64,000 bases of DNA, from positions 5,876,501 to 5,940,500 of the forward strand of contig OX442318.1 of assembly GCA_949358305.1 (NCBI GenBank). Direction: 5' to 3'. The DNA comes from Strigamia acuminata (taxonomy: Eukaryota > Arthropoda > Chilopoda > Geophilomorpha > Linotaeniidae). Under the pieces are notes generated by a model, which saw nothing but the letters and a program-made list of their open reading frames with translations, was not told where the DNA came from and did no database searches. Of this stretch, positions 23,001 through 31,108 are shown one piece after another. A program made the translations under genes and the position numbers. How positions within the stretch are numbered: position 1 is the first letter of the stretch; every line of letters starts with the position of its first letter.

Positions 23001-24110
23001 TCTCAAAATGGATTCGATAGACGGCATCTGTATGGGATCTATTTCTGTCACCGCGTTTAATGGGCGGTAATCAATGCATAGGCGTGGGTCCGAGCCCGGG
23101 CGCATCACGAGCACAACTCGCGTCGCGTATTCTCCCTGGGCCTCGGAGACAATGCCACTGTCTAGCATTTCTTGGCACATTTTTTGCACTATTTCACGTT
23201 TTTGCGGGTTCATTCCCTTATACGCAACTCGTATAGGTTTATTATCCGTCAATTTAATTTCGTGAATAGCCCTATTCGTTCGGCCCGGTTTTTTCGACAG
23301 GATCCCCTCATATTTAAGTAGGACCCTTCGTAGGGCTGCCGCTTCGTTTAATTCTAAAGCGGCGTCGGCGACAAGCGTTTCCACTACATTGTCCCGTTGC
23401 AATTCTGTTACGAATGCTTTAAAATCGTAATCTTGAACGAATTTCTTTAGGCCTTTCTCCCACTGTGTCTTGTCGGCCGCTTCTTTTACAAGAGCTGGTG
23501 GCACGACAATTGCGGGTCTTTCCTTATCATTTCTGATATAATTCCAAGATTTCGTTATTGGATTGGGTTGTATTTCCATTGACGCCATGAGGTCTAAGCC
23601 CAACAGAAAAATTCTGTCGCATGTGGGCAGGACCAGGAAAGGGTGCTGTTCTACTCCTCCGAGCCACTCCATGGTCAATAATATAACTCCTTTTGGACGC
23701 GCCATTCCGTTGGCGGTTTTTAGACGTATATTTTTATTAACGCCTTTTATCTTATCGGTGAGACCCAATGATGCTACTATGTCTTCGGAAACGAACGAGC
23801 GATCTGCTCCCGAGTCTAGTAGTCCCATAATTTTTTCACGTTCTATTGTCATGGGCAACATACATAGGCGGTTGGTGTATTCGACCGCCACGTTGCACAT
23901 GAAAACACGAAATTCTTCTGTGTCTTCGACTACTTGAGGTAATTCTTCAAGCAGTAGGTTCGGTTCTTCCGCCTCAGCCTCAGCGTTTGCGGTAATTACC
24001 TGCAAAGCGTTGTTGGCCCTGTCTTGAATTTGGGCGTTAGCTATGTCACTACCCATTTCTTTGACTGGTGGCGGCTTATCGAACCCTTTGTTAAACCCCT
24101 TTTTCTTCAT
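20040..24110 (-). CDS. pol: Pol polyprotein of Gypsy element 1
   Basis: 1356 codons from the first ATG, but the frame is open upstream to the gag overlap, so it is probably made as Gag-Pol by -1 frameshifting at 24161-24167. From the ATG the domains are: aspartic protease with LLDSGADRSF (about residue 97), reverse transcriptase with FGLVNAP and YLDD (444-447), RNase H with HTDAS (about 591), zinc-binding HHCC integrase N-domain (SHAGVSRTLY ... CQRCQACK), and the integrase core with D, D and E in SVDVMG, SDNGPQF and NPVERLN. Near the end a GPYVIIGKHG segment matches the GPY/F module of many Gypsy integrases. All catalytic residues are present. It replicates and integrates the element. Confidence 0.95.
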   Translation of the reverse strand: MKKKGFNKGFDKPPPVKEMGSDIANAQIQDRANNALQVITANAEAEAEEPNLLLEELPQVVEDTEEFRVFMCNVAVEYTNRLCMLPMTIEREKIMGLLDSGADRSFVSEDIVASLGLTDKIKGVNKNIRLKTANGMARPKGVILLTMEWLGGVEQHPFLVLPTCDRIFLLGLDLMASMEIQPNPITKSWNYIRNDKERPAIVVPPALVKEAADKTQWEKGLKKFVQDYDFKAFVTELQRDNVVETLVADAALELNEAAALRRVLLKYEGILSKKPGRTNRAIHEIKLTDNKPIRVAYKGMNPQKREIVQKMCQEMLDSGIVSEAQGEYATRVVLVMRPGSDPRLCIDYRPLNAVTEIDPIQMPSIESILRELSPFSWVTTMDLSKGYWQVEMRPEDKLKTAFYSPIGRLMFNVMPFGLVNAPSTFQRLIESVLGDILHQFVWAYLDDIVIASKTFEEHIEHIDQVLTRLAKAGLHVHPGKSKFCRKELAFLGYRIGVNGLAIGPEKIDAINRFPPPEDVKGVQRFMGMINFFGRLLPGLAEVAAPVTDLLKNENEFVWSNECNIAFNAIKRMLTEVGVMPLPDLNRPFILHTDASRVGLGAALLQTHVRDGVEQDLPCMFISRKLQGAEKNYNATELECLAVVWAIRKFRDYLEYTKFVVHTDHQALQWLMKLKEPAGRLARWQLELMACDLTIQYKPGKYNVVADALSRAPVSDPIDADDDGEDDSRIIYCPTSCHRWDLRKMNEIPTASPADVKFCGFWTRLYQPAADNYPNARKEFKLERRINDPLLSAFHAHVGEQMQSSPPTREEIIVQQKLDKKCQDRARFILTGKYPPNLTRRQKRRYAHESIDYLLDDGLLVKHHPNHQDDLSESDTAVKVVIPASLIGRVLWLLHGHPLASHAGVSRTLYRATQLFHWTGMKKDIALFVHQCQRCQACKPRSKSPFETIFLGPYAPFDCLSVDVMGPKPVTGNKNAYIIVIMDVATRWPELYAVARPSAEKIVECIYDVALRYGFPRKIISDNGPQFISKIWGKFCEKFGIVASHTSTYNPRTNPVERLNRDIKYALSIFTDIHNRWDEYLREIAFSIRTTVSRTRDFSPAYLNFARELRVPWDPRVAESVNVVDPEKPHEYVYKLEQTISSTYKHMMAHIFNMRDRILQDKSGGKFVNFEINDLVWKDAHTLSNAARGITASLADKRDGPYVIIGKHGGNAYKLRKLEDNTEQKSIQVRELTPYIPEFPQEMWAKGQVKSKTDGQIVDMFAGESEKAPPSDNEEYFDAPSPPVNEIVESVPDPILVGGETGETPETNTKNTDKKENNNEEVQTQKTTKNIVPASIRNLRPKRDNPFIKGGKVVGKK

Positions 24111-24115
24111 GAATG

Positions 24116-24179
24116 GCGCAGACGGTCGAGAAATTATTTCTTCGCCGCCTGCGCTGACTCGTTTTTTGACTCGTTTTTT
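24116..24179 (-). promoter_or_regulatory. -1 ribosomal frameshift signal, Gypsy element 1
   Basis: On the minus strand a slippery heptamer A-AAA-AAC sits in the gag frame at 24167-24161, followed by a 6-nt spacer and a 10-bp stem: GCGCAGGCGG (24154-24145) with CCGTCTGCGC (24125-24116), one G-U pair, loop 19 nt. Slipping by -1 enters the open pol frame without a stop. A second identical heptamer lies 12 nt upstream (24179-24173), also in frame. Confidence 0.85.
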
Positions 24180-27100
24180 GCCATGGCGAGTTTAATCTCT
24201 GCCATCTGCTTCATTATCGCGTCAAACTTAGCGTCTTCTTTCGCTGTTCTTGGGCACTCATTGGAGTAGTGGCCCGGTTGGTTACACTTGAAACAGCGAA
24301 TATTTGATTTGTCTCTTGGGGCTTCAGTCGATTTTTTCTTTTCAGGGTCTGCTTTCGACGGTGGCGTGTAATTTTTCCGAAAATACTTCGGAATTCGACC
24401 GGCATTTGGTTTTAACCTGGCGCGAAATTCTTCTACCGCTCTATCTCGATGGATGAGATGTACTAGCGGTCCTTCCTCATCGCAACCCGTTGATAAGGTA
24501 TCGCGATAGCTTCGTATTTCTTCGTCCGTCGAATAATCGTCTTTTTCTTCTTTTTCGTCTGATTTTCCGACATTTTGTTCGGCTTCCTCCCCCTCCTTGA
24601 CCTCCTCCAGTGTCGCTTGCATGGCTGACGCTGTCGGTGCCTTTTTAGGGGCGGCCAAAGGGTTGGAAGGCAGCGGGGATGTCAGTTTATTTTTTATTTG
24701 CAAACCAACGCTAGCTTCTGCCAGCTCCATTATACCGCTAAGATATTCAGTAGGGCGCATAATCTTATCTGTCGCCCCATATCTTTCCGCACTCAACTTG
24801 AGACGTTTTGCGGTCGCTGCTTTCTCCGCTTCTGGTAAAGCGGAATAATATCTCTTCTCGATATCTATCGTGTTCTCGAACAGGAAGGCGCTCATCTCCT
24901 CGTAGCTACCTCCTGTCGGTGCCCTTTCTTCAAGTAGCACCCTTTGCGAGTATTCCGACAAACCGCCGAGAAAGAAAAGGTTGAATCCCGTGGCGTGAAA
25001 TTCCATCGGGGCCTTTTCGAACAACAATCTGGCGCGAATGTCGTAATCCATTATGGTTTCACCAGGCATCTGGCGAAGACCTCGCATCTTTCGGCTCACC
25101 TCTTCGGGTGTCTCGCCGTAGCGCAGGTCGAATCTCATTAAAAAGTCGTCCCAATTGACGCCTTTCAATCCTTGGTACCACTCACGTGCCGAGCCTGTCA
25201 TTAGCTCGACAATACCGTGGGTGAGCATGTCTCCTACGGTGGCTTTAGTGGCAGTCTTAATTCGAATTACTTCGTCAAGGAAGCGATCTCCCGCTTTCCA
25301 TGACCCGTCGAAACGGTTCTGAATATAAAATTGCCACCTAATATTCCCGGTAACACTCATGGTGTCACGTCGGGAGACAGCGTATTTTTTCTTTACGCGG
25401 TCACCAGTGCTACGATTACGATCGTTTCGTTTGCTCAGATCAATTCCCTCGGCTTTTAACGAGCCGAGTAGGGCTCTTCCAAGCTCTCCCATCGTATACT
25501 GCCGACCCGTCGAATCGGTAAACGCGCTTTGTCGGGGAAGGTCCTGAAACTCCTCCCGTCGGTGGTCGCTATTTTCCGATCGACGTCGTTTCTCTCTATC
25601 GCGCGGAGAGTTGGATCTCTTCCGGCGATTACTTGATTTTTCCTTTCGTCTGTCGTCGTTGGATGAGGGGTCGGAGCTGGGGTCGGGAGACGGTGAGCGG
25701 CGTGGCGGGTTGCGCCGTGAAGAGTTTGACTCTTTCCGGCCCCTACGACGGTCGTCACGTTCCCTTTCTCTGCGTTCATCGCGTTCTCTTTCCCTTCGTC
25801 TTTCTCCGGAACCTCTCTCCGAATCGTGATGACTGGGTGCATTTGACTCCAGTCCATCTGACGACGAATCACTATTTCCGTAGTGAAAATATTTCGGTCT
25901 TTCATCGCGTTTGCCTTCTTCTCGCGAAGAGGTGCGATCATGCGATTGTCTCCTTGACGACTCGTCGTCTTTAAGGATGGGCACTGGTTGTTGCCACTCA
26001 GTCCCTTGTGGATTATCATGCTGTTGGCTTGTGAGAGCTTGCTCTTCATTTCGCCTAGCATTATTAGCGTTGATTAATCGCGTTATCGCATTATTTGTGG
26101 CTGAATCGAGAGCTTGCATGCGGGGCCGAGTTTGTTGTTCTCTGGCCGACGCATCTCTCTTGCGCGGAGTAGCTGGTGTTGCTCTCTCCGGCTGGGGTTT
26201 GGGTTTGGCCTTCGGCGTGCGCTTTGGGTCTCCCTCTAGGCTCTCGTCGGACAGCTCGGATGAACTGACCTCTGGTTTGCGGACGGATTTCGGGTCATCT
26301 CGTCGCAATCTGGCCATAAATGCTCGCTCTGCTTCTTGTTGCGAGTGGAAAGCATATCGATGTGCTCTCAGGGCTCGGTCAACTATTTCTACCTCCTCGG
26401 GAGTAGTCGGATTGGGCTGGGTTCTGCCGTACTCGAGAGCTTGCGCTTCTCTTTCCGCCAGCTTCCTCCGTCTCTCGCGAATGGCTTGACGAGCCTCGTT
26501 CTCTGCATCCGCTTCAAATTGAGCGGAATCAACCAATTGTTGAGCGTGTGCACCTTCAACAATGGTGATTTGTGGGGATACACTGTGCGCTTTTAAAGCT
26601 GCACGTACGATCTGTAACGTTTCGTACACGGTAATTTTCCCCGTCGGAAGGGTGTATCTCACTCCTTCCGCCTGTGCCAATTGCATCGCATCAATCAAGG
26701 TGCCCGAGACGCTGTAAGGCTGGCTCGAAACACGCTTGACAGAGGATGAGTTGGACTTGTGTCCTTCGGACCTGACCGAAGCTGGGCGGCTTTGCGTAAT
26801 TGGCGTGTTTAGTGCCGAATTAGCGGTCGTATTTGAGGCCGTCTTTTGTATCGGAGACGCTGCTTTCGGACTGCCCACCTCGGTGTCGTGCGTTAGACGA
26901 GGCGATTGGTTACGGGATAAAACCTCGTTTCCGCTCGTCTCGCCGTCACGGTTAGAACGCGGCAGTTTGGAGTGAGATTGCTCTTCACCCCGCTCTGTCT
27001 CGTCCAATCGCTGCCTCGTCTCGGTGCGAGACGGGTGCGATGCCTCGGATGCGCTTCTACGATCGGGTTTAGGCTTACGCCGTTTTTGCCTCGCTTCGTG

Positions 27101-27217
27101 CGCTGAGGCTTTGGGTAAGGGACCTCCAGATCGCAAGTGATAGTCGGCGCCTTTACGACTGCCGGCTCTCTTGTTTGCGTCGGAGTCGGAATCTGTTACT
27201 CGAGTATTATCTGCCAT
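24134..27217 (-). CDS. gag: Gag polyprotein of Gypsy element 1
   Basis: 1027 aa from the ATG at 27217 (MADNTRVTDSD), which aligns with the Gag start of element 2. The N-terminal two thirds are charged and Arg/Ser/Glu-rich with coiled-coil-like Ala/Glu/Arg runs. A capsid-type domain follows (GNIRWQFYIQNRFDGSWKAG ... REWYQGLKG ... MRFDLRYGETPEE), then one CCHC zinc knuckle (CFKCNQPGHYSNEC) near the C-terminus. It packages element RNA. It is much longer than usual for Gypsy Gag because of the N-terminal extension. Confidence 0.9.
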   Translation of the reverse strand: MADNTRVTDSDSDANKRAGSRKGADYHLRSGGPLPKASAHEARQKRRKPKPDRRSASEASHPSRTETRQRLDETERGEEQSHSKLPRSNRDGETSGNEVLSRNQSPRLTHDTEVGSPKAASPIQKTASNTTANSALNTPITQSRPASVRSEGHKSNSSSVKRVSSQPYSVSGTLIDAMQLAQAEGVRYTLPTGKITVYETLQIVRAALKAHSVSPQITIVEGAHAQQLVDSAQFEADAENEARQAIRERRRKLAEREAQALEYGRTQPNPTTPEEVEIVDRALRAHRYAFHSQQEAERAFMARLRRDDPKSVRKPEVSSSELSDESLEGDPKRTPKAKPKPQPERATPATPRKRDASAREQQTRPRMQALDSATNNAITRLINANNARRNEEQALTSQQHDNPQGTEWQQPVPILKDDESSRRQSHDRTSSREEGKRDERPKYFHYGNSDSSSDGLESNAPSHHDSERGSGERRRERERDERRERERDDRRRGRKESNSSRRNPPRRSPSPDPSSDPSSNDDRRKEKSSNRRKRSNSPRDREKRRRSENSDHRREEFQDLPRQSAFTDSTGRQYTMGELGRALLGSLKAEGIDLSKRNDRNRSTGDRVKKKYAVSRRDTMSVTGNIRWQFYIQNRFDGSWKAGDRFLDEVIRIKTATKATVGDMLTHGIVELMTGSAREWYQGLKGVNWDDFLMRFDLRYGETPEEVSRKMRGLRQMPGETIMDYDIRARLLFEKAPMEFHATGFNLFFLGGLSEYSQRVLLEERAPTGGSYEEMSAFLFENTIDIEKRYYSALPEAEKAATAKRLKLSAERYGATDKIMRPTEYLSGIMELAEASVGLQIKNKLTSPLPSNPLAAPKKAPTASAMQATLEEVKEGEEAEQNVGKSDEKEEKDDYSTDEEIRSYRDTLSTGCDEEGPLVHLIHRDRAVEEFRARLKPNAGRIPKYFRKNYTPPSKADPEKKKSTEAPRDKSNIRCFKCNQPGHYSNECPRTAKEDAKFDAIMKQMAEIKLAMAKNESKNESAQAAKK

Positions 27218-27269
27218 TTCTTGCTTTGGGTATGATGTAATCACAGGTTAGAATCAGTTATTCAACTTG

Positions 27270-27287
27270 ATCCCGGACAGGCCCCCA
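27270..27287 (-). other. Primer-binding site of Gypsy element 1 (tRNA-Pro type)
   Basis: Minus strand TGGGGGCCTGTCCGGGAT lies 2 nt inside the 5' LTR. It resembles the proline-tRNA primer site known from murine leukaemia virus (TGGGGGCTCGTCCGGGAT) with two differences. Confidence 0.75.
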
Positions 27288-27289
27288 CG

Positions 27290-28305
27290 TGTCGCGCTCA
27301 ACTCTAACCGTCGCTAACTCGTGGGTTGATTACTTAATTCGACTAACTCACTACCGCTTTGTCTCAAGCGGTTTACCCAAAGAAATGATTACACAGATAT
27401 AAAAGGTAAAATATAATATAGATTTATTCTGTGGGACAATATACAGATATATCTTATATATATATATGAAAGGTAGGTAAAAGGTAAATCGGAATGGGTG
27501 AAGGGAAATGGAAATGTAAAGGTATGATGAAAGCTGGCTGGAATCGGCGAGGTCGTCTGTTGTTTCGTTCGCGTCCAAGATGGCGTCGTCGTTGTGGCAA
27601 CGTGGTGTCGTCTTGGGCCGGCGTGGCAATATGGCGTCCTCGGCTCGTCTCTGGCTGGTCCTTCGGGCTCACGCTGGTCGGGCGCGAGTGAATGCTTAGT
27701 TAAAAGGCTTACTTCGGGCTGTTGTCTAGGTTTTTGTGTGGTGTCCGGCGATCACACAGCGGCGGACTCTTCTGGCTCCCGGCGATCACACAGCGGCGGG
27801 AACGCTCGTCGTGGTTTAACTGCAGTTTAGGCTTGTGCGACCGTTTGTCTGCACAACTCGCTAAACTGGAGTGGTTTTTACTATTTCTAGCTGGTGTGCT
27901 AAAATAGTGTGGTAATCTTATCTCGCAGGTTACTCTGCGGAGTTTGACACTGACCAAACGTACTCACGGTAAATTGTCCTTTGTCCTTGGTCAATCCCAG
28001 TATATTTACTTGGGCCTGATCTTGTAGGACGACGGGTTTACGTGTGTTTCTCGTTTGATGGTTGTGTTGGTTCTGCCCGCTCAGTGCAAGGCACATTCCT
28101 TTGCACAAAGCGGGGTTGACAGGTGACCGGAATCACCCAATGGTGGGGTGGACGAGCCATCCCCACTCCCTCAGGGCAGACGCCTGTCCATTGACTAGAT
28201 GTCAATGCACTGAGGGAAGGGAGACGCGCTTGCGGCTCCCCTTACACCCGAAACGAGGTCACGAGAGAAACTCTTCGTTGACCCCGGTCCAGTCGGGTCA
28301 CAACA
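27290..28305 (-). repeat. 5' LTR of Gypsy element 1
   Basis: 1016 bp, TG...CA, identical to 14810-15825 except at one position. Being the 5' copy in minus orientation it should carry the promoter; I did not pin down a TATA box. Confidence 0.95.
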
Positions 28306-28309
28306 AGAT

Positions 28310-28912
28310 TTCACGTAAGTTAAAGCTAGGACGATTAATAATACATAAATACAGCACTTACCATCCGCCATCTTTGCAAGCCACACAAACGTGATATTAG
28401 CGCCATCTGGTGTAGAAACATTATAACGTTCTGCGTAAAATGGTGATGCAATTAATCGTCCTTTGAGAATCTTTTGAAAAAACACTCAGTGCATATGATT
28501 TTTTAAATTGTTTGTTTTATTGTGCAGGAAAACTTTGGGGTTGCCATCCATACCAATTCCGAACAATAACTTGTTCGGCCTCGGACGTACGAACAAAGTC
28601 GAGCAAATAATTGTAGTGTATGGGAAGGACTTGGCTTTTGACTTTGTTTGTAAAATAAATTTTGAAGATGAAATTATTAATGTTACAAAATTGGAGCTGG
28701 CGGAAGGAAAGCTGGACACCATACAACTTTCGTTGAAAGGCGATTCGTTGTTCACAAAATTGGGTGAAGTTATCACTAAACCAAAACCTGTGAGAGTTGC
28801 GTTAGGTCTTGTTGTTCAAATAGGTTTACGTATTCTTCTGAGTCAATTTATGAACGATCCGAATCTTAAAGCGGTAATCACCTCATTAAATTGTGGTGAC
28901 TCTGATTATTGA
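28310..28912 (+). pseudogene. Secreted family copy 4, 3' part beyond the Gypsy element
   Basis: 28306-28309 is the repeated AGAT. 28310-28314 (TTCAC, then GTAAGT) completes exon 3, and exon 4 is 28528-28912, starting GKTLGLPSIPIP-like and ending LNCGDSDY with an intact stop. The frame and phase agree exactly with the 5' part at 13044-14809. Confidence 0.85.
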
Positions 28913-29010
28913 AATTTTTACCTGTAGCATGTAAAGCTTACCGCAATGACTAATAAATGAATGCAAAACAAAAATTTTGTGGCTTTCACTTATCTGCAAA
29001 AAATTGTTTC

Positions 29011-29372
29011 TATACTCGAGTTGCACTCAAAAAGGCACTTTACAAGGTGTACTCCCATTGGTCGAGCCAGTTTACTACAAACTCCAGACTGTATACTACT
29101 ACTAGGAAAAGTAGTTTTGATTTTTATTTATTGTTGTGATTGTTATGACTAGTTTAGTTAATGTTATTTTGATTTTATTTAATAAAAAATGTTATTTCCA
29201 TCATTAAAATGAAGTTTTACACATTAAAAAATGTCAAACCCATGTTTGTTGTGTTTATTGTAATGCAATTCTGGTGATTGGGTCTACTTTTCCGGATCAC
29301 TACACCAGTAAACTGGCTCGACCAATGGGAGTACACCTTGTAAAGTGCCTTTTTGAGCGCAACTCGAGTATA
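29011..29372. mobile_element. 362-bp MITE with about 63-bp near-perfect inverted repeats
   Basis: TATACTCGAGTTGCACTCAA at the left and (reverse complement) TATACTCGAGTTGCGCTCAA at the right continue through GTACTCCCATTGGTCGAGCC. It interrupts the usual 3' flank of copy 4 (GTTTCTA ... ATCCAAAACC). No ORF. Confidence 0.85.
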
Positions 29373-29734
29373 ACATCCAAAACCTTCAAGTGTTCTTGCC
29401 TATCCAAAAACATTCATCGATTCCATTCATTGTTTACTGGTCACGTTGATTGATCACGTTGATTTATTGATTGAATCAACTTTAATGTGAACACAGGCGG
29501 ATCAGATCCAGCCAAACTAGATCCGTTGGTGTGAACATGGTATTGTGGGAACTCGATTGGGGAACAGAGTTGTCGGGCACATGGATCTAGATTCGTGAAC
29601 CAAGATCAGTGTTCACACCAATATTGGATCTAGATCCGCAACGTCAGATGAGATCCAAAACCTTGGTAAACTGGGTATAACATAACTCTTTGAATGCATT
29701 ATTTTTTACACGGTTATTTCTGGAACTTATCGTA
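29373..29734. other. Unit 5 flank and repeated GGATCTAGATCCG sequence
   Basis: 29373-29430 is the heat-shock 5' flank without a start codon. 29450-29660 contains inverted copies of GGTGTGAACA and GGATCTAGATCCG, related to 3420-3510, suggesting another degenerate inverted-repeat element. No coding sequence seen. Confidence 0.4.
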
Positions 29735-30153
29735 TTACCCCGCTTATTGCCGCATGCCGTTGGGCATCGGTTTATCATCTTTATCAAATCTTGCTCAAAA
29801 AGTCTACACCGGCATGCAGGTACAGAGCGAAACATGCCGGTATAAGTAAAAAAAACTAGATTTTTGTTTTTTTTTGTTTAAAAGAGACCAGATGAATAAT
29901 TGTTAAAACTTGGGCCTGAAATTTATATTTTCTTGATATTCTGAAGATTACTACTAAATTTTTGGAAAAATTTATAGAAATTTAGGCCAATTTCCTACAT
30001 TTTGGACATCTAAATATGCGTTTTAAGCATATTTTGGACTCAAAATTAAAAAAATAATTGTACTCACGCACATGGGCATGCCGTTAAAAACAGGGTTTAT
30101 CGGCGTGCTGGTAATACTCGCACTATACCGACATGCAGCAATAAACGGGGTAA
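29735..30153. mobile_element. 419-bp TA-flanked MITE, TTACCCCG ends
   Basis: TTACCCCGCTTATTGCCGCA and (reverse complement) TTACCCCGTTTATTGCTGCA form the ends, with TA at both borders. An inverted, diverged relative lies at 55723-55990 in an intron of the GluCl-like gene. Confidence 0.75.
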
Positions 30154-30194
30154 TATGGTATCTACCCTGTAAATACAGAATTGGCTGTACGGTA

Positions 30195-31014
30195 TGTGGT
30201 GACCCAGTTGGATAAGTGTCCCCCCAGGGCGGATGCTTGTCCTCTGAGTCACTGTGATTGAAGAGTCGTTCCCCCCCGAGTTGGCTCCACCTCCCCATGG
30301 CAGGTGTGTGCCCCGAGGGGGAGGAAGCGGCTGATGGTCAGCCCCCATTGGTTGATCGCCGGCCCTTCACCCCACTGCATAAAAGGCTGTGTTTCCCGCC
30401 TAAAGTCAGAACTTACACAAACGACACCAAGAACACAGCAACTACCTCACCGTCAGGCCAACTTCAACTACAAGTTAGGATTGATCGAGGATCGCTGAGT
30501 AAAGTGCAAACTGTAACTCTCACGAAGTCACTTGCGAGCTATTCCTGCGAAAGCACGAGAATAGCCCTTGTGAAATCACCCAGAATAATCGCCCAGACGA
30601 TTATTCGCCGAAGTAAGTGTCCGAGTGCTTTGTAGGGAACCCCAAAGTTCCTAGACGAGGCCTCTGCGACGCTAAACAAACCCTAGACAACAGGCACGGA
30701 TAGAAGACTCGAAAGAGCATTCCACCGCGTCCGTGAAGACGAATCCGTGACGAATTGACGACAACTCGAGACGCCGCCTTTGTTCCGCCGACCACGCGGA
30801 ATCGACGACGCCATCTTGAGAAATCCTTTGTTCGACGCTGACCACGTCGACTCTAGAATTATTACTGAGTGTATTTTAAAGGCATAAAGCCTGGTGAATA
30901 AATTACCTGTTTATTTACATACATTTGGTATTCATTTGGGTATTTACATAATTGATCACAGGTAAAGTATTACACGTTAGCGCTATTTAAACCTATACCA
31001 AGTAGGACGCGACA
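30195..31014 (+). repeat. 5' LTR of Gypsy element 2
   Basis: 820 bp, TGTGGTGACCC ... GACGCGACA. A TATA-like CATAAAAGG lies at about 30378 and an AATAAA at 30897-30902, giving a plausible U3-R-U5 order. Confidence 0.95.
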
Positions 31015-31016
31015 CG

Positions 31017-31034
31017 TGGGGGCCCGTCCGGGAT
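31017..31034 (+). other. Primer-binding site of Gypsy element 2 (tRNA-Pro type)
   Basis: TGGGGGCCCGTCCGGGAT, 2 nt after the LTR, one base different from the known proline-tRNA primer site. Element 1 has the same 2-nt gap (CG). Confidence 0.8.
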
Positions 31035-31108
31035 TTAGAAATAAATCTCAAATCTGAACTTGTGATCTCTCAATAAGATAACCCAAATCGTAGAATTACC
31101 GAAAGAAA

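Larger units (their letters stand above)
14810..28305 (-). mobile_element. Gypsy element 1: complete Ty3/Gypsy LTR retrotransposon, 13.5 kb
   Basis: It is bounded by 1016-bp LTRs that differ at one base, and flanked by AGAT on both sides (14806-14809, 28306-28309). Reading on the minus strand it has 5' LTR, primer-binding site, gag, pol by -1 frameshift, a third spliced gene, polypurine tract and 3' LTR. All frames are open. Domain order PR-RT-RNase H-IN with a GPY-type C-terminus is that of Metaviridae. The near-identical LTRs imply a very recent insertion. It splits exon 3 of family copy 4. Related to, but clearly different from, Gypsy element 2. Confidence 0.95.

Noticed and set aside
30258-30635. 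A 125-aa frame repeated in both LTRs of Gypsy element 2 (also at 42306-42683)
   Set aside because: It is repeated only because the LTRs are; it spans the TATA-like region and has no recognisable features.
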